Shown here: in pieces, positions 36,015 to 52,346 of the stretch | Layout of the letters: every line of letters begins with the position of its first letter | Numbering within the stretch: position 1 is the first letter of the stretch | DNA from: Nocardioides houyundeii | GTDB lineage: Bacteria > Actinomycetota > Actinomycetes > Propionibacteriales > Nocardioidaceae | NCBI RefSeq assembly: GCF_002865585.1 | Contig: NZ_CP025581.1 | Coordinates: 1,240,001-1,304,000 of the forward strand | DNA length: 64,000 nucleotides | Direction: 5' to 3' | The notes under the pieces: generated by a model | Told to the model about the DNA's origin: nothing | The model's database searches: none | What the model saw: the letters and a program-made list of their open reading frames with translations, nothing else | Made by a program: the position numbers and the translations under genes

Positions 36015-37547
36015 ATGGCCGTCCCCACCTTCGTCGATCAGGTAACGCTGCACGTCAGCGCAGGCCGCGGCGGGAACGGTGTGGCGTCCGTGCACCGCGA
36101 GAAGTTCAAGCCCCTCGGCGGGCCGGACGGCGGCAACGGGGGCCCCGGAGGGTCTGTGATCCTCCGGGTCGACCCCGACGTCACCACCCTCATCGACTAC
36201 CACCACAGCCCGCAGCGCCGTGCCGAGCACGGTGGCCACGGAGCCGGTGCCCACCGCAACGGCGGCCACGGCGCCGACCTGGTGCTGCCGGTCCCCGACG
36301 GCACGGTCGTCAGCGATGCCGCGGGCAACGTGCTCGGCGACATGATCGGTGCCGGCAGCGAGATGGTCGTGGCCTCCGGTGGCCGCGGCGGCCTCGGCAA
36401 CGCGGCGCTGGCCTCCTCCAAGCGCAAGGCCCCCGGCTTCGCCCTGCTCGGCGAGCCCGGCGACGAGCTCGACATCAGGCTCGAGCTCAAGGTCGTGGCC
36501 GACGTCGGCCTGGTCGGCTTCCCCAGCGCCGGGAAGTCGTCCCTGATCGCCGCGATCTCCCGGGCCCGGCCCAAGATCGCCGACTACCCCTTCACCACCC
36601 TGGTGCCCAACCTCGGGGTGGTCCGCGCCGGTGACACCGTCTTCACCGTCGCCGACGTCCCGGGCCTGATCGAGGGTGCCGCCGAGGGCCGCGGGCTGGG
36701 CCATGACTTCCTGCGCCACATCGAGCGCTGTGCCGCCATCGTCCACGTGATCGACACCGCCTCCATCGAGCCGGGGCGCAACCCGGTCGACGACCTGGCG
36801 ATCATCGAGTCCGAGCTCAGCAGGTACGGCGGACTGGAGGACCGGCCGCGTCTGGTGGCGCTGAACAAGATCGACGTCCCCGACGGCTCCGACATCGCCG
36901 ACATGGTCGTGGACGACCTGCGCGAGCAGGGACACCTGGTCTTCCCGGTCTCGGCCGCCTCCGGTGCCGGCCTGCGGGAGCTGACCTTCGCGATGGCCGA
37001 GATCGTGCAGCGCTCGCGCACCGCGAAGCCGGTCGAGGAGGTCACCCGCATCGTCATCCGCCCGCCCGCGGTCGGCCAGGGCGACTTCCAGGTCGTGGAG
37101 ACCCCCGAGGGCTGGCGGGTGCGCGGTGCCAAGCCGGAGCGCTGGGTGCGTCAGACCGACTTCAGCAACGACGAGGCCGTGGGCTTCCTCGCCGATCGGC
37201 TCAACCGCCTCGGCGTCGAGGACAAGCTGGTGCAGATGGGCGCCCAGGAGGGCGACACCGTCCTGATCGGGCACCCCGACAACTCCGTGGTCTTCGACTT
37301 CAAGCCCAACATCGAGGCCGGCGCCGAGATGCTGGGACGTCGCGGTGAGGACCAGCGCTTCGAGGAGGCGCGGCCGGCGCGTGGGCGCCGCCGCGACATC
37401 GAGGCCGCCATGGACGAGCGTGGCGAGAACGAGACCCGGGCCGACGTGGCGCGACGCATCGACAAGCCCGAGACCTTCGGTCCCAGCTCCTACGTCATCG
37501 GGTCCAAGGACGACCCGGACTGGGCCGAGGACGACCCGGACGCATGA
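36015..37547 (+). CDS. obgE: GTPase ObgE/CgtA
   Basis: 510 aa. The glycine-rich Obg domain ([20 protein letters not shown]) is followed by the GTPase domain (G1 [10 protein letters not shown]3 [12 protein letters not shown]4 NKID). The C-terminal OCT domain ([20 protein letters not shown]) and a charged tail follow. Obg GTPases bind the 50S subunit and act in its assembly and the stress response. ATG 36015 has AGGAG at 36004-36008; an earlier in-frame start at 35988 falls close to the terminator and is less likely. The stop overlaps proB (ATGA). Confidence 0.96.
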   Translation: MAVPTFVDQVTLHVSAGRGGNGVASVHREKFKPLGGPDGGNGGPGGSVILRVDPDVTTLIDYHHSPQRRAEHGGHGAGAHRNGGHGADLVLPVPDGTVVSDAAGNVLGDMIGAGSEMVVASGGRGGLGNAALASSKRKAPGFALLGEPGDELDIRLELKVVADVGLVGFPSAGKSSLIAAISRARPKIADYPFTTLVPNLGVVRAGDTVFTVADVPGLIEGAAEGRGLGHDFLRHIERCAAIVHVIDTASIEPGRNPVDDLAIIESELSRYGGLEDRPRLVALNKIDVPDGSDIADMVVDDLREQGHLVFPVSAASGAGLRELTFAMAEIVQRSRTAKPVEEVTRIVIRPPAVGQGDFQVVETPEGWRVRGAKPERWVRQTDFSNDEAVGFLADRLNRLGVEDKLVQMGAQEGDTVLIGHPDNSVVFDFKPNIEAGAEMLGRRGEDQRFEEARPARGRRRDIEAAMDERGENETRADVARRIDKPETFGPSSYVIGSKDDPDWAEDDPDA

Positions 37548-38680
37548 GCGCGGGGGAGGACCTGCGTGCCGTCGTGGGCGGCGCCCGCAGGGTCGTGGTC
37601 AAGGTCGGCTCCTCGTCGCTGACGACCCGGGCCGGCGGGCTGGACCCCGACCGGATCGCCGACCTGGCCGACGTACTGGCTGACGTGCGCGAACGCGGCG
37701 CCGAGGTCGTCCTGGTCTCCTCCGGCGCCATCGCTGCCGGGCTGGCGCCGCTGGGACTGAGCCGCCGCCCGCGCGCGCTGGCCACCCAGCAGGCCGCGGC
37801 GTCGGTGGGCCAGGGGCTGCTCGCCCACCGCTACCAGGAGGAGTTCGCCCGGCACGGGCTGACCACCGGCCAGGTGCTGCTGACCGTGGACGACGTCACC
37901 CGCCGCGCCAACTACCGCAACGCCCACCAGACCTTCGCCAAGCTCCTCGAGCTCGGGGTGCTGCCCATCGTCAACGAGAACGACACCGTGGCCACCACCG
38001 AGATCCGGTTCGGCGACAACGACCGCCTCGCCGCGCTGGTGGCGCACCTGGTCGACGCCGACCTGCTGGTGCTGCTCTCCGACGTCGACGGGCTGTACGA
38101 CGGCCCGCCCGGCCAGGAGGGCACCCACCGGATCGAGCACGTGCGCTCTCCGGCGGATCTCCAGGGCGTCCGGATCGGCAGCGCCGGCGCGGCGGGTGTC
38201 GGCACCGGCGGCATGGTGACCAAGGTCGAGGCGGCCCGCATCGCGACCGGAGCCGGGATCCCCGTGGTCCTGGCCGGGGCGTCCGACGCCGCCGCGGCGC
38301 TGGAGGGCCGGCCGGTCGGCACCCTGTTCCACGTCACCGGGCGGCGTCGGGGGATCCGGCTGCTGTGGCTGGCCCACGCGACCGAGCCCAAGGGGAGCCT
38401 GGTCCTGGACGACGGGGCCGTCCGTGCCGTGGTCGAGCGTCGCGCCTCCCTGCTCGCCGCCGGCGTCACCGGGGTCTCTGGCAGCTTCGAGGCCGGCGAC
38501 CCGGTCGACCTCGTCGACCCGGACGGTCGTCCGGTGGCCCGTGGGCTGGTCAACTTCGATGCCCGGGAGGTGCCGGACCTGCTCGGCAAGTCCTCCCAGC
38601 AGCTCAAGAGGGAGATGGGGGCGGGCTACGAGCGGGAGGTCGTGCACCGCGACGCTCTCGTGGTGCTCGACCGCGCCTGA
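37544..38680 (+). CDS. proB: Glutamate 5-kinase
   Basis: 378 aa, first enzyme of proline biosynthesis, phosphorylating glutamate. The amino-acid kinase domain shows [28 protein letters not shown] and [12 protein letters not shown], and a C-terminal PUA domain is present ([25 protein letters not shown]). It overlaps obg by 4 nt. The next pathway gene proA is not adjacent. Confidence 0.96.
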   Translation: MSAGEDLRAVVGGARRVVVKVGSSSLTTRAGGLDPDRIADLADVLADVRERGAEVVLVSSGAIAAGLAPLGLSRRPRALATQQAAASVGQGLLAHRYQEEFARHGLTTGQVLLTVDDVTRRANYRNAHQTFAKLLELGVLPIVNENDTVATTEIRFGDNDRLAALVAHLVDADLLVLLSDVDGLYDGPPGQEGTHRIEHVRSPADLQGVRIGSAGAAGVGTGGMVTKVEAARIATGAGIPVVLAGASDAAAALEGRPVGTLFHVTGRRRGIRLLWLAHATEPKGSLVLDDGAVRAVVERRASLLAAGVTGVSGSFEAGDPVDLVDPDGRPVARGLVNFDAREVPDLLGKSSQQLKREMGAGYEREVVHRDALVVLDRA

Positions 38681-38711
38681 GCATTGACCGCCCCCGAGCC
38701 GGGAGGCGGAG

Positions 38712-38717
38712 TAGGTT
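38712..38717 (+). promoter_or_regulatory. Putative -10 box of the membrane EEP gene (leaderless start)
   Basis: TAGGTT ends 7 nt before GTG 38725 with no ribosome site between. This decides the start against the much longer open frame that extends upstream into proB. Confidence 0.45.
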
Positions 38718-38724
38718 CTCCCGC

Positions 38725-39702
38725 GTGCGCCTGCGATCCGTGCTCCTGTGGTCCGCGCTGCTGGCGTCCCTGCTCGGCGCCGCGGCGCTGACGCTGCTGC
38801 GCCTGCTGGGACCTGAGCGGGGAGTGCTGGTGCGCGCGGTGTCGTTCGCGCCCGCCGCCGTGCCGGCGTACCTGGTGGGCCTGGTGCTGCTGGCGGTGCT
38901 CGCCCGCGGCCACCGACGCCTCGCCCTGGCGCTGTTGCTGGTGCCGGCATGCGGGCTCGCGCTGCACGGCTGGTGGCTCGCGCCCTACCTGGCCGGCGAC
39001 GCACCCGCGCCCGCGGCCGGCGGAGCCCGGATGCGGGTGATGACGGTCAACGTGCTCAACGGCACGGGTGAGCCCGAGCAGGTCGTGCAGGCGGCCGAGC
39101 AGCACGACGTCGACCTGCTGGCGGTGCAGGAGATCGAGCCCTCGACCCTGTGGGCCATGGAGGACGCCGGCCTCAACGAGCGGCTGCCGTTCCACGCGGG
39201 GGAGGCGGTCTACGGCGTGTCGGGCTCGATGCTGTTCTCGGCCAACCCCATCACCGACGTGCGGCCGATCGGGACCCAGTGGGTCTCCTTCACGGCCGTC
39301 ACCGAGGTGGACGGCGAGCCGGTCACCGTGGTGGTGACCCACCCCGAGTCGCCGATGGGGGACGGCAGCGGGTGGCGCTCGGACCACGACGCGCTGCGCA
39401 CGGCGGTGCAGGACGAGGGTCCGGACCTGGTGCTGGGGGACCTCAACGCCACCGTCGACCACGGCCGGTTCCGGCGCCTGCTGGCCACCGGCCTCCGCGA
39501 CGCCGCGGAGGTGGCGAACTCCGGGTGGCAGCCGACGTGGCCCTCCGCGGGCCAGGTCCGGGTCGCCGGGCTGGGCCTGCCGCGGCTGCTCGCCATCGAC
39601 CACGTGCTCCTGGGCCGACGCTGGACGGCGACCGGGACCCGGGTGGTCGAGATCGCGGGCACCGACCACGCCGCGCTGGTCGCGGAGGTGGCCCTGCGCT
39701 GA
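38725..39702 (+). CDS. Membrane-anchored endonuclease/exonuclease/phosphatase family protein
   Basis: 325 aa. About three N-terminal hydrophobic helices (VLLWSALLASLLGAAALTLL; PAYLVGLVLLAVLA; LALALLLVPACGLAL) precede the EEP domain (MRVMTVNVLNGTG, LLAVQEIEPST, VVTHPESP, LGDLNATVDH, LLAIDHVLLG, GTDHAALVAEVAL). The architecture matches YafD-like membrane EEP proteins with an external catalytic domain. The substrate is unknown. It is a second EEP gene besides 29331-30485 but differs in topology and sequence. Confidence 0.83.
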   Translation: MRLRSVLLWSALLASLLGAAALTLLRLLGPERGVLVRAVSFAPAAVPAYLVGLVLLAVLARGHRRLALALLLVPACGLALHGWWLAPYLAGDAPAPAAGGARMRVMTVNVLNGTGEPEQVVQAAEQHDVDLLAVQEIEPSTLWAMEDAGLNERLPFHAGEAVYGVSGSMLFSANPITDVRPIGTQWVSFTAVTEVDGEPVTVVVTHPESPMGDGSGWRSDHDALRTAVQDEGPDLVLGDLNATVDHGRFRRLLATGLRDAAEVANSGWQPTWPSAGQVRVAGLGLPRLLAIDHVLLGRRWTATGTRVVEIAGTDHAALVAEVALR

Positions 39703-39777
39703 GACCGCGGCGCAGCTCCGCGGGGCCGCGTACCGCCAGGACCGGCGGCACCTGTGACCCCGTCACCCGGGGCGCCG

Positions 39778-39783
39778 TAGGCT
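39778..39783 (+). promoter_or_regulatory. Putative -10 box of the cysteine desulfurase operon
   Basis: TAGGCT ends 9 nt before ATG 39793, consistent with a leaderless or near-leaderless transcript for desulfurase-mnmA-metE-like. Confidence 0.45.
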
Positions 39784-39792
39784 GACGGTGAC

Positions 39793-41001
39793 ATGAGTGC
39801 CCCCGCCCCCTCCGACACCGCCGCCTCCGGCACGGTCTACCTCGACCACGCCGCGACGACGCCCATGCTGCCGGTCGCCGTCGAGACGATGCGCCGGCAC
39901 CTGCTGGAGGTCGGGAACGCCAGCTCGCTGCACGGTTCGGGCCGCGCCGCCCGCCGGGTGGTGGAGGAGAGCCGGGAGGCGATCGCGCAGGCGCTGAACT
40001 GCCGCCCGGGCGAGGTGGTGTTCACCTCCGGCGGGACCGAGTCGGACAACCTCGCCCTCAAGGGCATCCTGTGGGGTAGGCAGGCCCAGGACCCGCGGCG
40101 CACCCGGATCCTGTCCAGCGCCGGTGAGCACCACGCCGTCCTGGACCCCCTGCACTGGCTTGCCGAGCGTGGTCAGGCCGAGGTGGAGCTGCTCCGGATC
40201 GACAGCGCCGGACGGCTCGACGTCGATGCCATGCGCGCCGCGGTGGAGCGAGACCCGGAGTCGGTGGCCCTGATCTCGTTGATGTGGGCCAACAACGAGG
40301 TCGGGACCCTGCAGCCGGTCGACGAGGTGGTGCGGATCGCCGCCGAGCACGGCATCCCGGTGCACACCGACGCGGTGCAGGCCGTGGGCGCGGTCCCGGT
40401 CGACTTCGCGGCCAGTGGCGTCGACGCGCTCACCTTCACCGGTCACAAGCTCGGCGGCCCCTACGGCGTGGGCGCCCTGGTGGTACGCCGGGAGGTTCCG
40501 GTGACCGCCCTGCTGCACGGTGGGGGACAGGAGCGCGACATCCGCAGCGGCACCCTGAACCCGCCCGGCATCGCGGCGCTGGCCGCAGCGGTCCGGTCCG
40601 CGATCGAGCAGCAGCCCGCGCACGCCGCCCGGGTGGGGGCGCTGCGCGACGAGCTCGTGCGTCGGGTGCGCGAGGTGGTGCCGGACGCGCACCTGCACGG
40701 GGACCCCGGGCAGCGACTGCCGGGCAACGCCCACCTCGGCTTCCCCGACTGCGAGGGCGACTCGCTGCTGATGCTGCTCGACGCCCAGGGCATCGAGTGC
40801 TCGACCGGCTCCGCGTGCTCCGCCGGCGTGCCCCAGCCCTCCCACGTGCTGCTGGCGATGGGCTGCGACCCGGTGCAGGCCCGCCACTCGCTGCGCTTCT
40901 CCCTGGGCCACACCTCCACGGCATCCGACGTGGACGCCGCCGTGGCCGCGCTCGGGCCGGCCGTGGAACGGGCCCGCCTGGCCTACGGGAGAGCGCTGTG
41001 A
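39793..41001 (+). CDS. Cysteine desulfurase (NifS/IscS family)
   Basis: 402-aa PLP enzyme that removes sulfur from cysteine as a persulfide. The PLP-binding Lys219 is in [23 protein letters not shown] and [12 protein letters not shown] are family motifs. Catalytic Cys342 is in the long-loop context [17 protein letters not shown], the class I IscS-like form. The gene overlaps mnmA by 4 nt, so its main job here is probably to feed sulfur to tRNA 2-thiolation. Confidence 0.93.
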   Translation: MSAPAPSDTAASGTVYLDHAATTPMLPVAVETMRRHLLEVGNASSLHGSGRAARRVVEESREAIAQALNCRPGEVVFTSGGTESDNLALKGILWGRQAQDPRRTRILSSAGEHHAVLDPLHWLAERGQAEVELLRIDSAGRLDVDAMRAAVERDPESVALISLMWANNEVGTLQPVDEVVRIAAEHGIPVHTDAVQAVGAVPVDFAASGVDALTFTGHKLGGPYGVGALVVRREVPVTALLHGGGQERDIRSGTLNPPGIAALAAAVRSAIEQQPAHAARVGALRDELVRRVREVVPDAHLHGDPGQRLPGNAHLGFPDCEGDSLLMLLDAQGIECSTGSACSAGVPQPSHVLLAMGCDPVQARHSLRFSLGHTSTASDVDAAVAALGPAVERARLAYGRAL

Positions 41002-42107
41002 AGGTGCTGGCCGCCATGTCCGGCGGGGTGGACTCCGCGGTGGCCGCGGCCCGGGCGGTGGACGCGGGGCACGAGGTGACCGGCGTGCACCTGGCGCTCT
41101 CGCGCAACCCGGCGTCGTACCGCACGGGTGCCCGGGGCTGCTGCACCATCGAGGACAGCAACGACGCCCGCCGTGCCGCGGACGTCATCGGCATCCCCTT
41201 CTACGTCTGGGACCTCAGCGAGCGGTTCCACGCCGACGTCGTCGAGGACTTCATGGACGAGTACGCCGCCGGCCGCACCCCCAATCCCTGCCTGCGCTGC
41301 AACGAGAAGATCAAGTTCGCCGCGGTGCTGGAGCGGGCGCTGGCGCTCGGCTTCGACGCGGTGGCCACCGGTCACTACGCCCAGCTCCGGACCGGGGAGG
41401 ACGGCCTGATCGAGATGCACCGGGCCGTGGACCACGGCAAGGACCAGTCCTACGTGCTCGGGGTGCTGACCCAGCAGCAGCTCGCGCACTCGCTGTTCCC
41501 GCTCGGCGACTCCCGCAAGCCGGACGTGCGGCTGGAGGCCGGGCGCCGCGGGCTGCTGGTGGCCGACAAGCCCGACAGCCACGACATCTGCTTCGTCGCC
41601 GACGGCGACAACGCGGGGTGGCTGCGCGAGAAGCTGGCGGACCGGGCCCCGAGCTCGACCGGCACCTGGGGCGGCGACATCGTCGACGACGCCACCGGCG
41701 AGGTGCTGGGCACCCACGAGGGCACCTACGGGTTCACGATCGGTCAACGCAGAGGCCTGCGCCTGGGCCGGCCCGCACCGGACGGGAAGCCCCGTTTCGT
41801 GCTCGACATCGAGCCGGTCACCGGCAACGTCCGCGTCGGCGGTCGGGAGCGACTGGGGGTGGACCACGTCGACGGCGTCCGGGCGCGCTGGTGCGGCACG
41901 GTCCCGTCCCGGCTGGAGGGCACCGTGCAGCTGCGGGCACACGGCGCGGAGCACCGCGCCGTCGTCGAGACCGACGGCGAGACGGTCAGCATCGAGCTGG
42001 TCGACCCGGCCGAGGGCATCGCACCCGGGCAGGCGGCGGTCATCTACTCCGGCACCCGGGTCGTCGGGTCCGCGACCATCTCGGCCACCCGCCGGGTGAG
42101 CGTGTGA
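40998..42107 (+). CDS. mnmA: tRNA-specific 2-thiouridylase MnmA
   Basis: 369 aa. The PP-loop SGGVDS is at residues 8-13. The two catalytic cysteines are in [14 protein letters not shown] and [10 protein letters not shown]. It makes s2U34 in tRNA for Lys, Glu and Gln using ATP and sulfur from the desulfurase upstream. GTG 40998 overlaps that gene's stop. The C-terminal beta-barrel ([11 protein letters not shown] ... [15 protein letters not shown]) is complete. Confidence 0.95.
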   Translation: MKVLAAMSGGVDSAVAAARAVDAGHEVTGVHLALSRNPASYRTGARGCCTIEDSNDARRAADVIGIPFYVWDLSERFHADVVEDFMDEYAAGRTPNPCLRCNEKIKFAAVLERALALGFDAVATGHYAQLRTGEDGLIEMHRAVDHGKDQSYVLGVLTQQQLAHSLFPLGDSRKPDVRLEAGRRGLLVADKPDSHDICFVADGDNAGWLREKLADRAPSSTGTWGGDIVDDATGEVLGTHEGTYGFTIGQRRGLRLGRPAPDGKPRFVLDIEPVTGNVRVGGRERLGVDHVDGVRARWCGTVPSRLEGTVQLRAHGAEHRAVVETDGETVSIELVDPAEGIAPGQAAVIYSGTRVVGSATISATRRVSV

Positions 42108-43111
42108 GCACCGCCACCGGCATCGGCTCCATGCCCGGCCCGGGCACCGACGACCCGGCACGGACGTACGCCGAGACGGTGCGCACGGTGCTCGGCGTGC
42201 TGGGGGAGCTGCCGTACGTTCCGGAGCTCCCCGGACGCGGAGCGGCGGCGACCATGACCGGTCGCGCGCTGGCCGTGGTCGAGGGACTCGGCGCCGACCT
42301 GCAGCCCGCCGGCTGGCGGCTCACCGACGCGGCGGGGGTGGACCTGCGCCGCGCCCGCTCCCTGCTGGCCCAGGACCTGGACACGGTCGAGGAGCTGGCC
42401 CAGGGCTACGTCGGCGACTTCAAGACCCAGCTGACCGGACCCTGGACCCTGGCGGCCACCGTGGAGAAGCACCGCGGCGACAAGGTGCTCTCCGACCACG
42501 GTGCCCGCCGTGACCTGGGGCAGGCGCTGGCCGAAGGGGTACGCGGGCACGTCGCGGACCTGCGACGTCGGCTCCCCGGTGTGGCGCGGCTCATCGTGCA
42601 GGTCGACGAGCCGGCGCTCACCGCCGTCCTGGAGGCCTCCGTGCCCACGGCCAGCGGCTTGGGCCGGCACCGCAAGGTCGACCTGCCCGAGGCGTCGGCG
42701 ACGCTGACGGAGCTGCTCTCCGCCATCGCCGGGGCCGGAGCCGAGCCCTGGGTGCACAGCTGCGCGGCCCGGACGCCGCTGGACCTGCTGCGAGGGGCCG
42801 GGGCGCGCGGGCTGTCGGTGGACCTGGACCAGCTCGACGCCGCCGACCACGACCAGCTCGGCCAGGCGCTGGAGGCGGGGCTGGGCGTCGCCCTCGGCGT
42901 GGTCCCCACCGCCGAGCCCGCGCAGCCGGTCTCGGAGAAGGCGTCGGTCGAGCGGGTGCTGCGCTGGCTGGACATGCTCGGCTTCGGGCTGGACGAGGTC
43001 TCCACCCAGCTGGTGATCACCCCGTCCTGCGGGCTCGCGGGGGCCTCCCCGGCCTGGGCACGTCGTGCCCTGGAGCTGGCCGGAGCGACCGCCCGCGAGC
43101 TCAGCCACTGA
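42104..43111 (+). CDS. MetE-like (cobalamin-independent methionine synthase C-terminal domain) protein
   Basis: 335 aa, much shorter than full MetE (about 750 aa): it is a single-barrel protein of the UROD/MetE-like fold. Candidate zinc ligands are His and Cys in WVHSCAA and Cys in [15 protein letters not shown] at the start and VQVDEPAL are family-typical. This short form regularly follows mnmA in actinobacteria and is annotated as methionine synthase, but the methyl donor and reaction are not proven. GTG 42104 overlaps mnmA by 4 nt. Confidence 0.82.
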   Translation: MSTATGIGSMPGPGTDDPARTYAETVRTVLGVLGELPYVPELPGRGAAATMTGRALAVVEGLGADLQPAGWRLTDAAGVDLRRARSLLAQDLDTVEELAQGYVGDFKTQLTGPWTLAATVEKHRGDKVLSDHGARRDLGQALAEGVRGHVADLRRRLPGVARLIVQVDEPALTAVLEASVPTASGLGRHRKVDLPEASATLTELLSAIAGAGAEPWVHSCAARTPLDLLRGAGARGLSVDLDQLDAADHDQLGQALEAGLGVALGVVPTAEPAQPVSEKASVERVLRWLDMLGFGLDEVSTQLVITPSCGLAGASPAWARRALELAGATARELSH

Positions 43112-43148
43112 GCTCAGCCACTGAGCTCGGCGACTGAGCTCGGCCACT
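43097..43148. repeat. Four 13-bp tandem repeats ending in a palindrome, at a convergent junction
   Basis: Units at 43097-43109, 43110-43122, 43123-43135 and 43136-43148; the first two are identical (GAGCTCAGCCACT), the others differ by one or two bases. The metE-like stop codon straddles units 1 and 2. A perfect 14-bp palindrome CCACTGATCAGTGG (43144-43157) follows and covers the exporter stop codon; it may terminate both transcripts. Confidence 0.85.
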
Positions 43149-43150
43149 GA

Positions 43151-48583
<5,433 letters not shown>

Positions 48584-48662
48584 GCGGGTGTCCTCTCGAG
48601 GGGCGTACCCCGAGGCTACGCGCGCGTCGGTGACCACCGGCCGGGCGCGCAGACCCAGCCCA

Positions 48663-48668
48663 TAGGAT
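48663..48668 (+). promoter_or_regulatory. Putative -10 box of gatCAB
   Basis: TAGGAT lies 40 bp before the gatC ATG. The ~34-nt leader includes AAAGGA (48697-48702) as ribosome site. Confidence 0.45.
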
Positions 48669-48708
48669 GGAAGCCGATCTTCCCCGCACGCCTGGCAAAG
48701 GATGCTCC

Positions 48709-49008
48709 ATGCCCGAAATCACCCGCGACGAGGTCGCTCACCTGGCGGACCTCGCCCGGATCGACCTGTCAGACGCCGAGCTCGACCACCTCGCCCCGCA
48801 GCTGAGCGTGATCCTGGAGTCGGTGGCGTCCATCAGCGAGGTGGCCAGTGCCGACGTCCCGCCGACGTCGCACGCCCTGCCGCTGACCAACGTCTTCCGC
48901 GAGGACGTCGTGGTGCCCGGCCTGACCGCCGAGCAGGCCCTGTCGGGGGCGCCCGCCTCGGAGCAGCAGCGCTTCTCCGTGCCGCGGATCCTGGGGGACG
49001 AGCAGTGA
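48709..49008 (+). CDS. gatC: Asp-tRNA(Asn)/Glu-tRNA(Gln) amidotransferase subunit C
   Basis: 99-aa GatC ([29 protein letters not shown]), the small subunit that holds GatA and GatB together. ATG 48709 fits the family start and a ribosome site. Transamidation makes Gln-tRNA(Gln), and Asn-tRNA(Asn) where needed, from mischarged tRNAs. Confidence 0.95.
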   Translation: MPEITRDEVAHLADLARIDLSDAELDHLAPQLSVILESVASISEVASADVPPTSHALPLTNVFREDVVVPGLTAEQALSGAPASEQQRFSVPRILGDEQ

Positions 49009-49043
49009 GCACCCAGCAGAGCAGCAACGAAGGAGCAGGCACT

Positions 49044-50560
<1,517 letters not shown>

Positions 50561-50564
<4 letters not shown>

Positions 50565-52087
50565 GTGGTCTCGACGAGCGTTCGACCGAGCTGGTCTCCT
50601 TCGAGGAGGCGCTGGAGAAGTACGACCCCGCGATGGGCCTGGAGGTCCACGTGGAGCTGAACACGCTCACCAAGATGTTCTGCGGCTGCCCGACCGAGTT
50701 CGGCGCCGAGCCCAACACCCAGGTGTGCCCCACGTGCCTGGGCCTGCCCGGCGCGATGCCGGCGGTGAACCGCAAGGCGGTGGAGAGCGCCATCCGGATC
50801 GGCCTGGCCCTGAACTGCGACATCGCCGAGTGGTGCCGGTTCGCCCGGAAGAACTACTTCTACCCGGACATGCCGAAGAACTTCCAGACCTCCCAGTACG
50901 ACGAGCCCATCGCCTTCGACGGCTTCATGGACGTCACCATCGAGGGCGCCGACGGTGAGCCGGAGACCTTCCGGGTCGAGATCGAGCGGGCCCACATGGA
51001 GGAGGACACCGGCAAGACGCTGCACGTCGGTGGCGCCACCGGTCGCATCCACGGTGCCGACTACTCCTTGGTCGACTACAACCGCGCCGGCATCCCGCTG
51101 ATCGAGATCGTCACCCGCCCCATCATGGGCGCCCGTGACCGGGCCCCCGAGATCGCCAAGGCGTACGTCACCCAGCTGCGCCAGCTGATCGTCGCCCTCG
51201 GGGTCTCCGACGCCCGCATGGACCAGGGCTCGATCCGGGCCGACGTCAACCTCTCCCTGGCGCCCAAGGGCACCGGGGGCCTGGGCACCCGCACGGAGAC
51301 CAAGAACGTCAACTCGCTGCGCTCGGTGGAGCGGGCGGTGCGCTACGAGATGCGTCGGCACGCCGCGGTGCTGGAGTCCGGGTCCTCGATCCTGCAGGAG
51401 ACCCGGCACTGGCACGAGGACACCGGCGTGACCACCAGCGGCCGCGAGAAGTCCGACGCCGAGGACTACCGCTACTTCCCCGAGCCCGACCTGGTGCCGG
51501 TGGCGCCGTCGCGCGAGTGGGTGGAGGAGCTGCGCGGCACGCTGCCGGAGAACCCGACCCAGAAGCGGGCGCGGCTGCAGGCCGAGTGGGGGTTCTCCGA
51601 CCTGGAGATGCGCGACACCGTCGGCGCGGGCGCTCTGCTGCTGATCGAGGAGACGATCGCGGCCGGGACCACCCCGCAGGCCGCCCGCAAGTGGTGGCTG
51701 GGCGAGATGGCCCGGCGCGCCAACGAGACCGGGACCGAGATCGACGCGCTGGGCGTCACCCCCACCCAGGTCGCGCAGGTGCAGAAGCTGGTCGACGCGG
51801 GCACCCTCAACGACAAGCTGGCCCGTCAGGTCTTCGACGGCCTGCTGGCCGGTGAGGGCACCCCCGAGGAGATCGTCGCGGCCCGCGGGCTGGCGATCGT
51901 CTCCGACGACGGCGCGCTGGGTGCCGCGGTCGACAACGCCATCGCGGCCAACCCGGACGTGGCCGACAAGATCCGGGACGGCAAGGTGGCTGCGGCCGGT
52001 GCGCTCATCGGTGCGGTCATGAAGGAGATGCGCGGTCAGGCCGACGCCGGCCGGGTGCGCGAGCTGATCCTGGAGAAGCTGGCCTGA
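50561..52087 (+). CDS. gatB: Asp-tRNA(Asn)/Glu-tRNA(Gln) amidotransferase subunit B
   Basis: 508 aa. The cradle domain ([19 protein letters not shown]) has the kinase-like site that activates the mischarged aminoacyl-t[29 protein letters not shown] and the C-terminal YqeY-like tail domain are all present. ATG 50561 overlaps the gatA stop by 4 nt. A strong hairpin 5 bp after the stop ends the operon. Confidence 0.96.
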
Positions 52088-52092
52088 GCCCG

Positions 52093-52122
52093 CCCCGCGG
52101 ACCCCGGGCGGGGTCCGCGGGG
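52093..52122 (+). terminator. Terminator-like hairpin after gatB
   Basis: A perfect 13-bp GC stem (52093-52105 with 52110-52122) with loop GGGC, 5 bp after the gatB stop and 8 bp before the -10 box of the next transcript. No U tract. Confidence 0.7.
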
Positions 52123-52130
52123 AGCAGGCG

Positions 52131-52136
52131 TAAGGT
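52131..52136 (+). promoter_or_regulatory. Putative -10 box of the B12 riboswitch operon
   Basis: TAAGGT, with transcription predicted near 52143, just upstream of the riboswitch. No convincing -35. Confidence 0.4.
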
Positions 52137-52154
52137 GTGTGCGTCGCGGCAGCC

Positions 52155-52325
52155 GTCGCGACTCACTCACGCTCACAGGTGGGGGAAGCCGGTCCAAGTC
52201 CGGCGCTGACCCGCAACCGTAGGCACGGTCTGATTACGTGCAAGCCGGAACACCCGCTGTGCTGCGTTTTGAACATTCGCTGTCGTGGAACACGGCGGGT
52301 TCGATCCCAGTGTGGACCGACCCGT
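52155..52325 (+). ncRNA. Cobalamin (AdoCbl-type) riboswitch
   Basis: The conserved core runs from GGTGGGGGAAGCCGG (52179-52193), through GCTGACCCGCAACCGT (52205-52220), to the B12 box AAGCCGGAACACCCGCTGT (52242-52260). P5 is GCCGG/CCGGC (52188-52192 with 52200-52204) with loop TCCAAGT. A downstream hairpin, CGGGTT/GACCCG (52296-52301 with 52319-52324), carries TGGACC (52313-52318) in its loop, complementary to GGTCCA at 52191-52196: the expected L5-L13 kissing pair. The hairpin ends 11 nt before the AAGGA ribosome site (52336-52340), so translational repression by B12 is likely. Outer boundaries are approximate. Confidence 0.9.
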
Positions 52326-52346
52326 CAGCAGCGGGAAGGAACACAG

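Noticed and set aside
37544..38680. Loss of proline pathway because proA is not next to proB
   Set aside because: proA is often unlinked in actinobacteria; absence from this window says nothing about the genome.
52296..52310. A tRNA T-arm-like string (GGGTTCGATCCC)
   Set aside because: No acceptor, D or anticodon arm surrounds it; it lies in the riboswitch expression platform.
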